64,000 bases of DNA, taken from contig NZ_QXXQ01000004.1 in assembly GCF_003570715.1 (NCBI RefSeq), positions 124,001 to 188,000 of the forward strand. Reading direction: 5' to 3'. The translations under genes and the position numbers were made by a program. The notes beneath the pieces are model-generated. The model saw only the letters and a program-made list of their open reading frames with translations, did no database searches and had not been told where the DNA came from. The first letter of the stretch is position 1. Every line of letters begins with the position of its first letter. This stretch comes from Gemmobacter lutimaris (GTDB taxonomy: Bacteria > Pseudomonadota > Alphaproteobacteria > Rhodobacterales > Rhodobacteraceae). Shown piece by piece: positions 9,075-20,891 of this stretch.

Positions 9075-9110
9075 AGGGATCGAAGCACCAGAATTCTCAA
9101 GGACAAGCAC

Positions 9111-10688
9111 ATGACCGACAGCAGCGCACAACCCCGCGTCGTGATTTTTGACACCACCCTGCGCGATGGCGAACAATCGCCGGGCGCCACCATGACCCAT
9201 GACGAGAAGCTGGAGATCGCCGGTCTTCTGGACGAGATGGGCGTCGATGTGATCGAGGCGGGTTTTCCCATCGCCTCGGAAGGCGATTTCAACGCGGTGA
9301 CGGAAATCGCGAAACGCGCCAAGAACAGCACGATCTGCGGGCTGAGCCGGGCGAATTTCAAGGACATCGACCGCTGCTGGGAAGCGGTGAAACACGCCGC
9401 TTCGCCGCGCATCCACACCTTCATCGGCACCTCGCCGCTGCACCGCGCCATTCCGAACCTGACCATGGACGAGATGGCCGAGCGGATCCATGACACGGTG
9501 ACCCATGCCCGCAACCTGTGCGACAATGTGCAATGGTCGGCCATGGATGCGACGCGGACCGAGCATGATTATCTGTGCCGGGTGGTGGAAATCGCCATCA
9601 AGGCGGGCGCCACCACCATCAACATCCCCGATACCGTGGGTTATACCGCGCCGCGCGAAAGCGCCGATCTGATCCGCATGCTGCTGGAGCGGGTGCCGGG
9701 CGCCGACGAGGTGATCTTCTCGACCCATTGCCACAATGATCTGGGCATGGCGACGGCGAACAGCCTCGCCGCAGTCGAGGCCGGCGCACGGCAGATCGAA
9801 TGCACGATCAATGGCCTAGGCGAGCGCGCGGGCAATGCGGCGCTGGAAGAAGTGGTGATGGCGCTGAAGGTCCGCAATGACATCATGCCCTATGCCACCG
9901 GCATCGACACGACGAAGATCATGCATCTGTCGCGCCGGGTTTCCACCGTTTCGGGCTTTGCGGTGCAGTTCAACAAGGCGATTGTCGGCAAGAATGCGTT
10001 TCTGCATGAAAGCGGCATCCATCAGGATGGCGTGCTGAAAAACGTCGAAACCTTCGAGATCATGCGCCCCGAAAGCATCGGTCTGACGGCAAAGAACATC
10101 GCCATGGGCAAGCATTCGGGCCGCGCCGCGCTGCGGGCCAAGATGAAGGAGCTGGGCGTCGAACTGGCTGACAACCAGCTCAATGATCTGTTCGTGCGCT
10201 TCAAGGCTTTGGCCGACCGCAAGAAAGAGGTTTATGACGAGGATCTGCTGGCGCTGGTGAAGGATGCCGATACCAACGAGGCGCATGACACCATTCAGGT
10301 GAAACGCCTGCGGGTGATCTGCGGCACCGAGGGCCCGCAGGAGGCGGAGCTGACGCTGACCATCGACGGGGTGGAACATTCGATCGACGCCACCGGCGAC
10401 GGCCCGGTGGATGCAGCCTTCAACTGCGTCAAGATGCTCTATCCCCACAAGGCGCGTCTGCAACTCTATCAGGTGCACGCGGTGACCGAAGGCACCGATG
10501 CGCAGGCCACGGTTTCAGTGCGGATCGAGGAAGAGGGGCGCATCGCCACCGGCCAGTCGGCCGATACCGATACGATTGTGGCCAGCGTCAAGGCCTATGT
10601 GAATGCGATCAACCGCCTGATCGAACGCCGGAAGAAATCCAACCCCGGCGATGATGTGAAGACGGTGGATTACCGCGACGCCGGTTGA
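9111..10688 (+). CDS. leuA: 2-isopropylmalate synthase
   Basis: This 525-residue enzyme condenses acetyl-CoA with 2-oxoisovalerate, the first committed step of leucine synthesis, in the cytosol. The HMGL-like TIM barrel starts with FDTTLRDGEQSPGATM; the metal-binding His pair is in STHCHNDLGMA and the family signature INGLGERAGNAALEEV follows. The C-terminal allosteric LeuA dimer domain (about residues 390-510) is the leucine feedback site in the family. Length is typical. It stands alone behind a leucine-rich leader peptide and ends at an intrinsic terminator. Citramalate synthase is less likely because the N-terminal region is classical LeuA. The start has AAGGAC upstream. Confidence 0.96.
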   Translation: MTDSSAQPRVVIFDTTLRDGEQSPGATMTHDEKLEIAGLLDEMGVDVIEAGFPIASEGDFNAVTEIAKRAKNSTICGLSRANFKDIDRCWEAVKHAASPRIHTFIGTSPLHRAIPNLTMDEMAERIHDTVTHARNLCDNVQWSAMDATRTEHDYLCRVVEIAIKAGATTINIPDTVGYTAPRESADLIRMLLERVPGADEVIFSTHCHNDLGMATANSLAAVEAGARQIECTINGLGERAGNAALEEVVMALKVRNDIMPYATGIDTTKIMHLSRRVSTVSGFAVQFNKAIVGKNAFLHESGIHQDGVLKNVETFEIMRPESIGLTAKNIAMGKHSGRAALRAKMKELGVELADNQLNDLFVRFKALADRKKEVYDEDLLALVKDADTNEAHDTIQVKRLRVICGTEGPQEAELTLTIDGVEHSIDATGDGPVDAAFNCVKMLYPHKARLQLYQVHAVTEGTDAQATVSVRIEEEGRIATGQSADTDTIVASVKAYVNAINRLIERRKKSNPGDDVKTVDYRDAG

Positions 10689-10708
10689 TCGGCGGGCCGC
10701 GACAAAGG

Positions 10709-10737
10709 GGGCGCCGGTGCGAAACCGGCGCCCTTTT
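10709..10737 (+). terminator. Intrinsic terminator after leuA
   Basis: A perfect 10 bp stem GGGCGCCGGT/ACCGGCGCCC with a 5 nt loop (GCGAA) is followed by TTTT. It lies 20 bp after the leuA stop and 3 bp before the end of the convergent RTX gene, and a short A-run on the other side may let it serve both directions. Confidence 0.85.
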
Positions 10738-10740
10738 GCA

Positions 10741-13700
10741 TTAGGTCAGCAGGTCGAAATGCCCGGCGGTCAGATCAAGCCCCGCGCCGATCAGCGCGAT
10801 CAGCTTGCGCGCACCCGCGCCGCTGCCATTGGCATCAAGGAACAATTCGCCCGATCCGCTGTCATAGATGAGGCGGTCGTCGGCATCGACCCTTGCACCG
10901 GAAATGCCGATGATCTTGAAAGCATCGCCGGAAAGGCTGCCACCCAGCGCCCCGAAGGCGCTGCCCGCAAGGGCGATGCTGTCGGCGGCCGTGTCGAAAT
11001 CGGTGATCCGGTCAACATTCCCCTTCTTCAGCGCGGCGTCGAAGACAAAGACATCCGCCCCCGCATCGCCGGTCAGCACATCCTTGCCCGTTCCGCCGGT
11101 CAGTCGGTCATTGCCCGAGCCGCCCAGCAGCGTATCGGCACCGCCAAGACCCTCCAACCGGTCGCCGCCGCCATTGCCCTCCAGCCGGTTGGCAGTGCCG
11201 TTGCCCGTCAGGCTGTCGGCGGCGCTGCCGCCGGCGACATGCTCGATCCCGCGCAGGATGTCGGTGCCGATCCCCTTGCCGCTGGCCTGCCCGTCGGCGC
11301 TTCCGGCCCCCAGCGCGACTGTCACGCCGGTCTTCACCTTGGCATAGCTGACCAGATCGGTTCCGGCTCCGCCGTCGAAAATGTCATTCCCGGCGGATGA
11401 ACGGAAGGTATCCGCCCCGGCCAGAGCCATCAGCCGGTCGTCGCCCTTGCTGCCTGCCATGACATCGTCACCACCGCCGCCGCGTGTGACCTTCATGCCG
11501 ACCAGCGTGGCTGCGCCGCCGCTGACCTCGATCGCCAGTTCGGTTTTCGACAGGCCCGAGAGGGTGAAGCTGCGCAGCCCCGCGCCGGTATCGTAACGGA
11601 ACAGACCTTTGGCGGAAAAACTGAAATCCTCGTAGTGTCCATCGGCACCCAAGGTATGGGCGGTGCCCAGTTCCAGCCGGTCGCCCGTGTCGAAGCCGGT
11701 GATGCGGAAGCTTGCCTCCGTGGCCCAGACATCGCGGGTGCGGATGGTTTCCGTGCCGGTCCCGCTGAGCGTGGTTGTATCGTTGGCGTCCCCGTTCAGG
11801 ATCAGCGTGCCTCCGGCCGCAACGCCAAGCCGACCGCTGCCTGTAAGATCGTCATGCAGGTCCAGCGTGCCGCCGCGCACCTCGATCAATCCATCGTTGC
11901 GAAGGGTTCGCCCGGTGTCGAGTGTCAGGGTCTGGCCCGCCGTGGCGCGGATCGTGCCTCCGTCGGCATTGACCAGCTTCAGCTCTCCGCTGCCCGCCAG
12001 CGAACCGATGAAGCCACCACCGAGGATGGTGCTGGCATTGGTCAGCGTGGCCACGCTTGCGCCGCTGCCGGTCAGGCTGTCCTGGCCCGTCAGCCCGTCG
12101 AGGACAAGACTGCCGCTGCCGGTCAGCGCGGCCCCTTTAGTATGGATACCCAGCCGGGTTCCGCTGCTGTCGTCGAAACGGATCTGGCCGCTGTTGGCAA
12201 TCTCGCCGCGCAGGGTGGTGGTGCCCATCACCCGGAACGTGCCCTGCACCTTGACCGCCTCGGTGCTGCCGTCCAGCACCGCGCCGCCAAGGCCAAGGAT
12301 TTCCCCACCCTTCACGGTGGCAAGGGTGCCGCCCTGCACGGTCAGGCTGGCGGTGCCGCCCGCAAGTTCCACCCGCGCCTCGGCCCCTGAGGCACGCAGG
12401 GTGCCACCCCGATTGTCGATCACCATGTCGGCATCTTGGCCCGAAGCATCTCTCCCCACGGCGAGTTGCAGCCTGCCGCCGTTCATCGCCTCGGCCAGCC
12501 CGTCGTTGCGGAAGGTGGTCAGCCCCTCCAGCCGCAGCGTCTGGCCCGCCTGATCGGCGCTGATCCGGCCCGCATTGGCATTGGTCAGCGACAGCCCATG
12601 ACGGAAATAGCCCGTGGCCCCTGAGCCAGCCCAGAAGCTGCCCAGTGTGCCCGCGCCATGCAGCCAGTTGTCGAGGTTCTCAAGCGTTGCCTCGCCGCTT
12701 TGCGTGGCCCCCCGGATCTCGCTGCCGGGGGTGCCGGTCTCGGCCAGCAGCACCTCGCCCTTGCCGCCCAGTTGCGCGGTGCCCTCGATCAGCAGGCGCT
12801 GCGGACGGTCGCTATCAAAATGCAGGTCGCCCTTGTTGTCGATCCGGCCGGTCAGCGTGCCGCCGCCCTGCACACGGATGTCGCCCAGAAGGGTGACCGC
12901 ACCGCGCGCGGTGCTGCCGTCCAGCACCGCATTGGCGTTCATCAGCCGGATTTCACCGCCCGAACGTCCCTCAAGCGTGCCACCTTCGACCGTCATGGTC
13001 CGGGTGTTGCCCAGAAGCTCGACCAACGATCCGGTGCCGGTAGCCAGAAGCAGACCGTCCTGATTGTTCAGGACCTGAGATTCGTCCACATAGCCGGTAG
13101 CCACACCGCCAGCACCTGCCGAGATGCGCAGCGTGGCCCCTGCTTCGGCCCGCATCAGCCCGGCGTTGCGAAAGCTCTCCAGCCCCTGCAACGTCAGAGA
13201 AGACCCTACCTCATCGGCCGCGATGATCCCGTCGGTGCGGTTTTCCAGCGACAGGCGGATGGCTTCGGACTGGCCCATCCCGATGGGGGCCTGTTGTCGG
13301 CCGATCTGGCCAGAGCCATGGATCAGGTTGTCCACGTTGATCAGACGCCCCGTCGCGTTCTGGTCGGTGCCCTGGATCAGCGCATCGCGGTATTGCGTGC
13401 CCGAGGGCACATCGAAGGCCATTTCGACCTCGCCACCACCGCTGAGCGTGACATTTCGGGCCGCAATCCGGCCGCTGTAACCGTCAAGCTGGATCGTGCC
13501 CTGATTCATGATCGGGCCGCGCAACTCCAGCGTCCCCGTCACCCGCACCACCGATCCGCTGTCGATAGTCAGTGCGCCCGCACTGGTGCTGCCGTCCAGC
13601 GTGGAGTAAAAATTCGCCGTCTCGATCCGCCCGCCGTCCGTGGTGGCCAGATGACCCCCGGCGATGCGCCCGTCATGGAGCTTCACCAGCGATCCCGCGC

Positions 13701-14493
13701 CGTCCGCGCGCAGTTCGGCGCCAGCGGTCTGTTCCAGCACCGGCACTTGCAGATAGAGAATCCCGCCATCTGTGGCCCGCATGATCCCTGCATTGGTCGT
13801 CGGGTTCGCCTCGGTTACATCGGCGCTGTAAAGATGCAGCCGCACCCCGGCGACATTGGCATCGACCAGCCCGCCGGTGGCGTTGTGCAGCACCAGATCG
13901 CCGCCCGGATCGCCGAGGTTCCTGTTGAACCCGATGGTGCCCGCGCCCTCGATGCTGCTGTGGTTCACCAGCACCGCAAGCCCGGCATCGCCGTCCATGC
14001 CGGTCAGTTGCGTGGAAAGGCTGTTCGACGCCCCCCCTTCCATCCGCGAGCCAAGCACCAGCCGACCCGCGCCGGTCAGCGTGGTTATGCCATCCCCCAG
14101 CCGCAGCGCCGAGGAATTGTTGTTCTGCGCAGCATCCGACTGGATGGAGATCGTGCCCGCGTTGTCGATGCTGCCGCCCAGAACGGTCATGTAGTCGGTC
14201 AGCAGAGACCAGTCGCCCGCGTTGCTGACATCGCCGTTGATGGTCAGATCCGAGCGGTAACCCTCCAGCACCGCGCCGGACTGAATGTCGAGGTTACGGA
14301 TGTTCAGCGGCTCGGCCGCCAGCGTGGGTTCCACGATCTGCGCAAGGCTGCCCGCGCCAGCGCCGCCGATCCGCACATCGGTTTCATCATCGGGGATGGT
14401 GTCCACGTCGAAATTGGTGCCGACGATCTCGCCTTCCTCGTCCAGAAGCACAGCCGTCCATGACGGGCCGCGCGCCCCGGTGAATACTGCCAT
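10741..14493 (-). CDS. Large RTX adhesin-like protein with beta-strand repeats
   Basis: This 1250-residue protein has no N-terminal signal peptide. Residues about 60-950 are repetitive beta-strand sequence with recurring blocks such as GGEILGLGGAVLDGST and NRTDGIIAADEVGSSLTL, of the kind found in autotransporter passengers. Residues about 1030-1180 hold Ca2+-binding RTX nonapeptides (GGADTLLGGSGNDRLTGGTG). The end (FLDANGSGAGARKLIALIG) is like C-terminal type I secretion signals. I infer export by a type I system not encoded here and a role in surface attachment. The ATG at 14493 follows GGGAGGGTGGG; an in-frame ATG at 14607 gives a 38-residue extension without such a site. The gene is divergent from the MATE transporter gene. 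Confidence 0.8.
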   Translation of the reverse strand: MAVFTGARGPSWTAVLLDEEGEIVGTNFDVDTIPDDETDVRIGGAGAGSLAQIVEPTLAAEPLNIRNLDIQSGAVLEGYRSDLTINGDVSNAGDWSLLTDYMTVLGGSIDNAGTISIQSDAAQNNNSSALRLGDGITTLTGAGRLVLGSRMEGGASNSLSTQLTGMDGDAGLAVLVNHSSIEGAGTIGFNRNLGDPGGDLVLHNATGGLVDANVAGVRLHLYSADVTEANPTTNAGIMRATDGGILYLQVPVLEQTAGAELRADGAGSLVKLHDGRIAGGHLATTDGGRIETANFYSTLDGSTSAGALTIDSGSVVRVTGTLELRGPIMNQGTIQLDGYSGRIAARNVTLSGGGEVEMAFDVPSGTQYRDALIQGTDQNATGRLINVDNLIHGSGQIGRQQAPIGMGQSEAIRLSLENRTDGIIAADEVGSSLTLQGLESFRNAGLMRAEAGATLRISAGAGGVATGYVDESQVLNNQDGLLLATGTGSLVELLGNTRTMTVEGGTLEGRSGGEIRLMNANAVLDGSTARGAVTLLGDIRVQGGGTLTGRIDNKGDLHFDSDRPQRLLIEGTAQLGGKGEVLLAETGTPGSEIRGATQSGEATLENLDNWLHGAGTLGSFWAGSGATGYFRHGLSLTNANAGRISADQAGQTLRLEGLTTFRNDGLAEAMNGGRLQLAVGRDASGQDADMVIDNRGGTLRASGAEARVELAGGTASLTVQGGTLATVKGGEILGLGGAVLDGSTEAVKVQGTFRVMGTTTLRGEIANSGQIRFDDSSGTRLGIHTKGAALTGSGSLVLDGLTGQDSLTGSGASVATLTNASTILGGGFIGSLAGSGELKLVNADGGTIRATAGQTLTLDTGRTLRNDGLIEVRGGTLDLHDDLTGSGRLGVAAGGTLILNGDANDTTTLSGTGTETIRTRDVWATEASFRITGFDTGDRLELGTAHTLGADGHYEDFSFSAKGLFRYDTGAGLRSFTLSGLSKTELAIEVSGGAATLVGMKVTRGGGGDDVMAGSKGDDRLMALAGADTFRSSAGNDIFDGGAGTDLVSYAKVKTGVTVALGAGSADGQASGKGIGTDILRGIEHVAGGSAADSLTGNGTANRLEGNGGGDRLEGLGGADTLLGGSGNDRLTGGTGKDVLTGDAGADVFVFDAALKKGNVDRITDFDTAADSIALAGSAFGALGGSLSGDAFKIIGISGARVDADDRLIYDSGSGELFLDANGSGAGARKLIALIGAGLDLTAGHFDLLT

Positions 14494-14609
14494 CCCACCC
14501 TCCCGCAGAAATCCGATTTGTCCGGTAATTTGCGGCGATGCTGCCATGGACCGGGGGCGTAGGCAATCAAACTGAAGGTTGAGAAACGCACCACGCAGGC
14601 TGGACATTT

Positions 14610-14643
14610 CCGCTCGCCCGGCGCTGACTGTCGCCGCGAGCGG
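14610..14643 (+). promoter_or_regulatory. 5' leader hairpin before the MATE gene
   Basis: CCGCTCGC (14610-14617) pairs with GCGAGCGG (14636-14643), with additional inner CGGCG/CGCCG pairing, leaving the ribosome site GGGACAGG free just before the ATG at 14655. It may stabilise the transcript or be a site for a regulator; nothing in the sequence decides this. Confidence 0.35.
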
Positions 14644-14654
14644 ACAGGGACAGG

Positions 14655-16049
14655 ATGATGGCGCAGGCGCGGTTTGTAGAGGGCAATCTGTTTGCCCATG
14701 TGGCGGTGATGGCGCTGACCTCTTCCGTCGGCCTGATGGCGATCTTCGTCGTCGATCTCATCAACATGGTCTACATCTCATGGTTGCGCGACCCCGAGGC
14801 GACGGCGGCCATCGGTTATGGCGGGGCCGTGCTGTTCTTCACCACCGCCTTTGGCATCGGCCTGTCGGTCGGGGTCTCGGCACTGACCGCGCGGGCGGTG
14901 GGCGCGCGCGACCCGGCACTGGCACGCGACCGGGCGACGCAGGGCCTGCTGCTGGGGGCGCTGTTCGGTGTGGTCTTCTCGGCGCTGGTCTGGGTTCTGC
15001 TGCCGCAGATCGTGAGCCTGCTGGGCGCGACGGGCCGCACGGCGGAACTGACGCTGTGGTTTCTGCAACTGGTGACGCCGGGCCAGCCGCTTCTGATGAT
15101 CGGCATGATCGGCGCCGCGATCCTCCGCGCGCATGGCGAGGCGCGGGCCTCGATGATGGTCACGGTCTGGGGGGCGGTCGTGCTGGCCGCGCTGGACCCG
15201 GTGCTGATCCTCTGGGCCGATCTGGGGCTGACCGGCGCGGCCATAGCTGGATGGGGATCGCGGCTGGCGATGGTGGTCATGGCGCTGTGGCCGATCTGGC
15301 GGCGCCATGGCGGCTTCAGCCCGGTCACGCCGCGCAGCCTGCGCGAGGCAGTGGCGCCGCTGTCGGCCATTTCCGGCCCGGCGATCCTGACGCAACTGGC
15401 AACCCCGGTAGGGCAGGCGCTGGTGACGCGGCTGGTGGCGGGCTATGGCGAGGCGGCTGTGGCGGGCATGGCCATCGCAGGGCGGCTGACGCCGGTGGCC
15501 TTTGGCATGATCTTCGCGCTTTCGGGCGCCATCGGCCCGATCATCGGCCAGAACCTTGGCGCCGGGCGGATGGACCGTGTGCGCCGCGCCTTCCTTGACG
15601 CGATCCTGTTCACCGGCCTCGTTATCGCCGGTATGTCGGCGCTGCTGTTCCTGCTGCGTGCGCCCATCGCTGCGCTGTTCCATGCCGAGGGGCTGACCCG
15701 CGATCTGGTCTATCTGTTCTGCGGCCCGCTGAGCCTGCTGTTCTTCTTCAACGGGCTGATCTTCGTCGCCAATGCCGCCTGCAACAATCTGGGTGCCGCT
15801 TTTCAGGCGACGCTGGTCAACTGGGGGCGGCACACGCTGGGCACCGTGCCCTTCGCGCTGTGGCTGGCGCAGCCCTATGGCCCGCAAGGCGTGCTGGTCG
15901 GGCAGGCGGCGGGGGGCATCGTCTTTGGCATGCTGTCGGTCTGGCTCGCGCTGCGCGTCATCGACCGCCGGGCCCGCGCGATGTCGGAAACGATTGGCAT
16001 ACCGTCGGATACGAAATTTCCCTTGCCTCAGACCGGGCGGCTGGGCTAG
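14655..16049 (+). CDS. MATE family efflux transporter
   Basis: This 464-residue inner-membrane protein has about 12 hydrophobic segments in two similar halves, as in MATE (multidrug and toxic compound extrusion) antiporters, which export cationic drugs or metabolites against Na+ or H+. Typical features are HVAVMALTSSVGLMAIFVVDLINMVYIS in the first helices, GQPLLMIGMIGAAILRAHGEAR in the first half and PIIGQNLGAGRMDR in the second. It starts with two adjacent ATGs; GGGACAGG precedes them. It is transcribed toward the glycine riboswitch but is not likely to be part of the gcv operon. The substrate cannot be told. Confidence 0.9.
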   Translation: MMAQARFVEGNLFAHVAVMALTSSVGLMAIFVVDLINMVYISWLRDPEATAAIGYGGAVLFFTTAFGIGLSVGVSALTARAVGARDPALARDRATQGLLLGALFGVVFSALVWVLLPQIVSLLGATGRTAELTLWFLQLVTPGQPLLMIGMIGAAILRAHGEARASMMVTVWGAVVLAALDPVLILWADLGLTGAAIAGWGSRLAMVVMALWPIWRRHGGFSPVTPRSLREAVAPLSAISGPAILTQLATPVGQALVTRLVAGYGEAAVAGMAIAGRLTPVAFGMIFALSGAIGPIIGQNLGAGRMDRVRRAFLDAILFTGLVIAGMSALLFLLRAPIAALFHAEGLTRDLVYLFCGPLSLLFFFNGLIFVANAACNNLGAAFQATLVNWGRHTLGTVPFALWLAQPYGPQGVLVGQAAGGIVFGMLSVWLALRVIDRRARAMSETIGIPSDTKFPLPQTGRLG

Positions 16050-16064
16050 CAGTAAACCTGTCAG

Positions 16065-16250
16065 GATCGGGAGAATCCGGCGGGGGCGCAAACCCCGGAG
16101 CCGGTGCCGAAGGAGCAACCGCCCCGGTAAACTCTCAGGCGACAGGACCGTCCTGGCATAAGACTCTGGAGAGTGGCGCGTGACGCGCCCGCCGAAGGGA
16201 TAACGATCTCAGGCGCCGCGTGCCAAATGGCCGGGGCAGGGACAGAGGGG
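16065..16250 (+). ncRNA. Tandem glycine riboswitch (gcvT leader)
   Basis: Two aptamers lie in series. The first has GGGAGA, then GCCGAAGGAGCAA (16106-16118) and CTCTCAGGC (16132-16140). The second opens with TCTGGAGAG and has GCCGAAGGGATAA (16191-16203) and ATCTCAGGC (16206-16214), closing with GGGACAGAG. These are the conserved cores of the glycine riboswitch, which in characterised cases turns on glycine cleavage genes when glycine is high. Downstream, CCTGTC (16272-16277) can pair with GACAGG on either side and GGCACC (16250-16255) with GGTGCC (16282-16287), a likely expression platform. gcvT starts at 16324. Confidence 0.95.
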
Positions 16251-16323
16251 GCACCGCACGACAGGGGTTGGCCTGTCGACAGGTGCCGGACCTATGCGAT
16301 GACCGGCGGAAGAGGAGGCGCGC

Positions 16324-17442
16324 GTGAGCGACCTTTTGCGGCTGGGTCTCAATGACCTGCATGAGGAACTGGGCGGCAAGATGGTGCCCTTCGCGGGCTA
16401 TTCGATGCCCGTGCAATACCCGATGGGGGTGCTGAAGGAACATCTTCACACCCGCGCGGCGGCGGGGCTGTTCGATGTCAGCCATATGGGGCAGGTGATC
16501 CTGCGGCCGAAGGGTAGCTACGAGGCGACGGCGCTGGATTTCGAACGGCTGATGCCGGTCGATGTGGCCGGGCTGGCCGAGGGGCGGCAGCGCTATGGCC
16601 TGTTCACCAATGATGCGGGCGGCATTCTGGACGACCTGATGTTCGCCAATCGCGGCGATCATCTGTTCGTCGTGGTTAACGCGGCCTGCAAGGCCGCCGA
16701 CATTGCCCATATGCAGGCGCATCTTTCCGGGACGACCGAGGTTCTGCCGGTAACAGACCGCGCGTTGCTGGCGCTGCAAGGCCCGGCGGCCGAGGCCGCG
16801 CTGGCGCGACTGGTGCCGCAGGTGGCTGCGATGCGCTTCATGGATGTGGCGCAGGTGCCGACGGTGTTTGGCGAGTTGTGGATCAGCCGCTCGGGTTATA
16901 CTGGCGAGGATGGCTATGAAATCTCGGTGCCCGATGGCGGTGCCGAGGGGCTGGCCCGCGCGCTGCTGGCGATGGCGGAGGTCGCGCCCATCGGTCTGGG
17001 CGCGCGCGACAGTCTGCGCTTGGAAGCCGGGCTTTGCCTCTATGGCCATGACATTGACGAGACGACCTCGCCGGTCGAGGCCGGGCTGACCTGGGCGATC
17101 CAGAAGGCCCGCCGCGCGGGTGGTGCGCGCGAAGGCGGTTTCCCCGGTTCCGCGCGCATCCTGCGTGAACTGGCCGAAGGCCCCGCGCGCCGCCGCGTCG
17201 GTCTGCGCCCCGAGGGCCGCGCCCCGATGCGCGAGGGCGTCGAGCTTTACGCGGGCGAGACCGCCGTGGGCCGCATCACCTCGGGCGGGTTCGGCCCGTC
17301 GGTCGAGGCGCCGGTCGCCATGGGCTATGTTGCGGCGGATCATGCCGCCACCGGAACCGCCCTCGCGGGCGAATTGCGCGGCAAGCGCCAGCCGGTGACG
17401 GTGGCCGACATGCCGTTCCAACCTACCACCTACAAACGCTGA
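16324..17442 (+). CDS. gcvT: Aminomethyltransferase (glycine cleavage T protein)
   Basis: The 372-residue T protein transfers the aminomethyl carbon from lipoyl-GcvH to tetrahydrofolate, releasing ammonia. Family landmarks are GGKMVPFAGYSMPVQY near the N terminus, GLFDVSHMGQ, TNDAGGILDDLM and the folate-site region SRSGYTGEDGYEI, followed by LGARDSLRLEAGLCLYGHD. The C-terminal barrel ends with KRQPVTVADMPFQPTTYKR. The start is GTG at 16324 behind GAGGAGG. It is the first gene of gcvT-gcvH-gcvP under the glycine riboswitch. Confidence 0.97.
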   Translation: MSDLLRLGLNDLHEELGGKMVPFAGYSMPVQYPMGVLKEHLHTRAAAGLFDVSHMGQVILRPKGSYEATALDFERLMPVDVAGLAEGRQRYGLFTNDAGGILDDLMFANRGDHLFVVVNAACKAADIAHMQAHLSGTTEVLPVTDRALLALQGPAAEAALARLVPQVAAMRFMDVAQVPTVFGELWISRSGYTGEDGYEISVPDGGAEGLARALLAMAEVAPIGLGARDSLRLEAGLCLYGHDIDETTSPVEAGLTWAIQKARRAGGAREGGFPGSARILRELAEGPARRRVGLRPEGRAPMREGVELYAGETAVGRITSGGFGPSVEAPVAMGYVAADHAATGTALAGELRGKRQPVTVADMPFQPTTYKR

Positions 17443-17457
17443 AACAGGGCTAAGGCA

Positions 17458-17817
17458 ATGAAATATACCAAGGAACACGAGTGGCTGCGCGTCGAGGGCG
17501 ATCTTGTGGTGGTCGGCATCACCGAACACGCGGCCGAGGCGCTGGGCGATGTGGTTTTCGTCGAACTGCCCGAGCCGGAAACGCAAGTCGGCGCCGGGGA
17601 TGAGGTCTGCGTGATCGAAAGCGTCAAGGCAGCCTCGGACATCCTCGCCCCGGTCGAGGGCGAGATCGTCGCCGTGAACGAGAAACTCGCCGACAATCCC
17701 GGTCTGGTGAACGAAGACCCGCTGGGCGAGGCGTGGTTCTTCAAGATGAAGCTCGATGACCTGAGCGTGCTCGACGATTTCATGGACGAGGACGAATACA
17801 AGGAACTGATCGGCTGA
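17458..17817 (+). CDS. gcvH: Glycine cleavage system H protein
   Basis: This 119-residue lipoyl carrier shuttles the aminomethyl group between GcvP, GcvT and the dihydrolipoamide dehydrogenase. The lipoylated lysine is in [11 protein letters not shown], the conserved motif, and the preceding [12 protein letters not shown] is typical. It starts 15 bp after gcvT and is full length. It is cytosolic and belongs to the same riboswitch-controlled operon. Confidence 0.97.
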   Translation: MKYTKEHEWLRVEGDLVVVGITEHAAEALGDVVFVELPEPETQVGAGDEVCVIESVKAASDILAPVEGEIVAVNEKLADNPGLVNEDPLGEAWFFKMKLDDLSVLDDFMDEDEYKELIG

Positions 17818-17872
17818 GGCCGGTTGGCTGAGGACGGAAAGGGCGGGGGCGTTGCCCCTGCTGCCACCACGT

Positions 17873-17890
17873 TATTTTCGGACAGAAAAT
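17873..17890 (+). repeat. Short dispersed repeat, partial copy
   Basis: TATTTTCGGACAGAAAAT lies between gcvH and gcvP. The same core with one base changed occurs twice, in inverted order, between cobS and cobT (34202-34264). The neighbouring GGGGGCGTTGCCCC is another element of the same repeat style. Confidence 0.6.
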
Positions 17891-17926
17891 GGGAGCGCGG
17901 CGGTTTGGTCCGTCGCGGGATGTGAC

Positions 17927-20764
<2,838 letters not shown>

Positions 20765-20770
20765 AGGCGC

Positions 20771-20810
20771 CCGGTCGCCCCGCCTTTGCGCGGGGCGGCC
20801 GGTGTTTTTT
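20771..20810 (+). terminator. Intrinsic terminator of the gcv operon
   Basis: CCGG-T-CGCCCCGC pairs with GCGGGGCG-G-CCGG around a 6 nt loop, with an internal T/G mismatch, and is followed by a run of six T (20805-20810). It lies 6 bp after the gcvP stop. Confidence 0.85.
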
Positions 20811-20834
20811 GAGTATTTGGGCAAGAAGCAAATG
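20811..20834 (+). repeat. Dispersed repeat copy after gcvP
   Basis: GAGTATTTGGGCAAGAAGC directly follows the gcv terminator. Near-identical copies lie at 38135-38156 and, inverted, at 38204-38224; the related GAGGATATTTGGGC form is at 36276 and a reverse copy is in xdhA at 62232. Confidence 0.6.
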
Positions 20835-20891
20835 CAGGGCTGGACGCGGGGGCGGCTGACCTTTAGCTGCATCCGGGTGAGCCTTGGGGGG

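Noticed and set aside
12658-14463. A 601-codon plus-strand frame opposite the large RTX gene
   Set aside because: Long antisense frames are expected in GC-rich repetitive genes; it has no motif or ribosome site.
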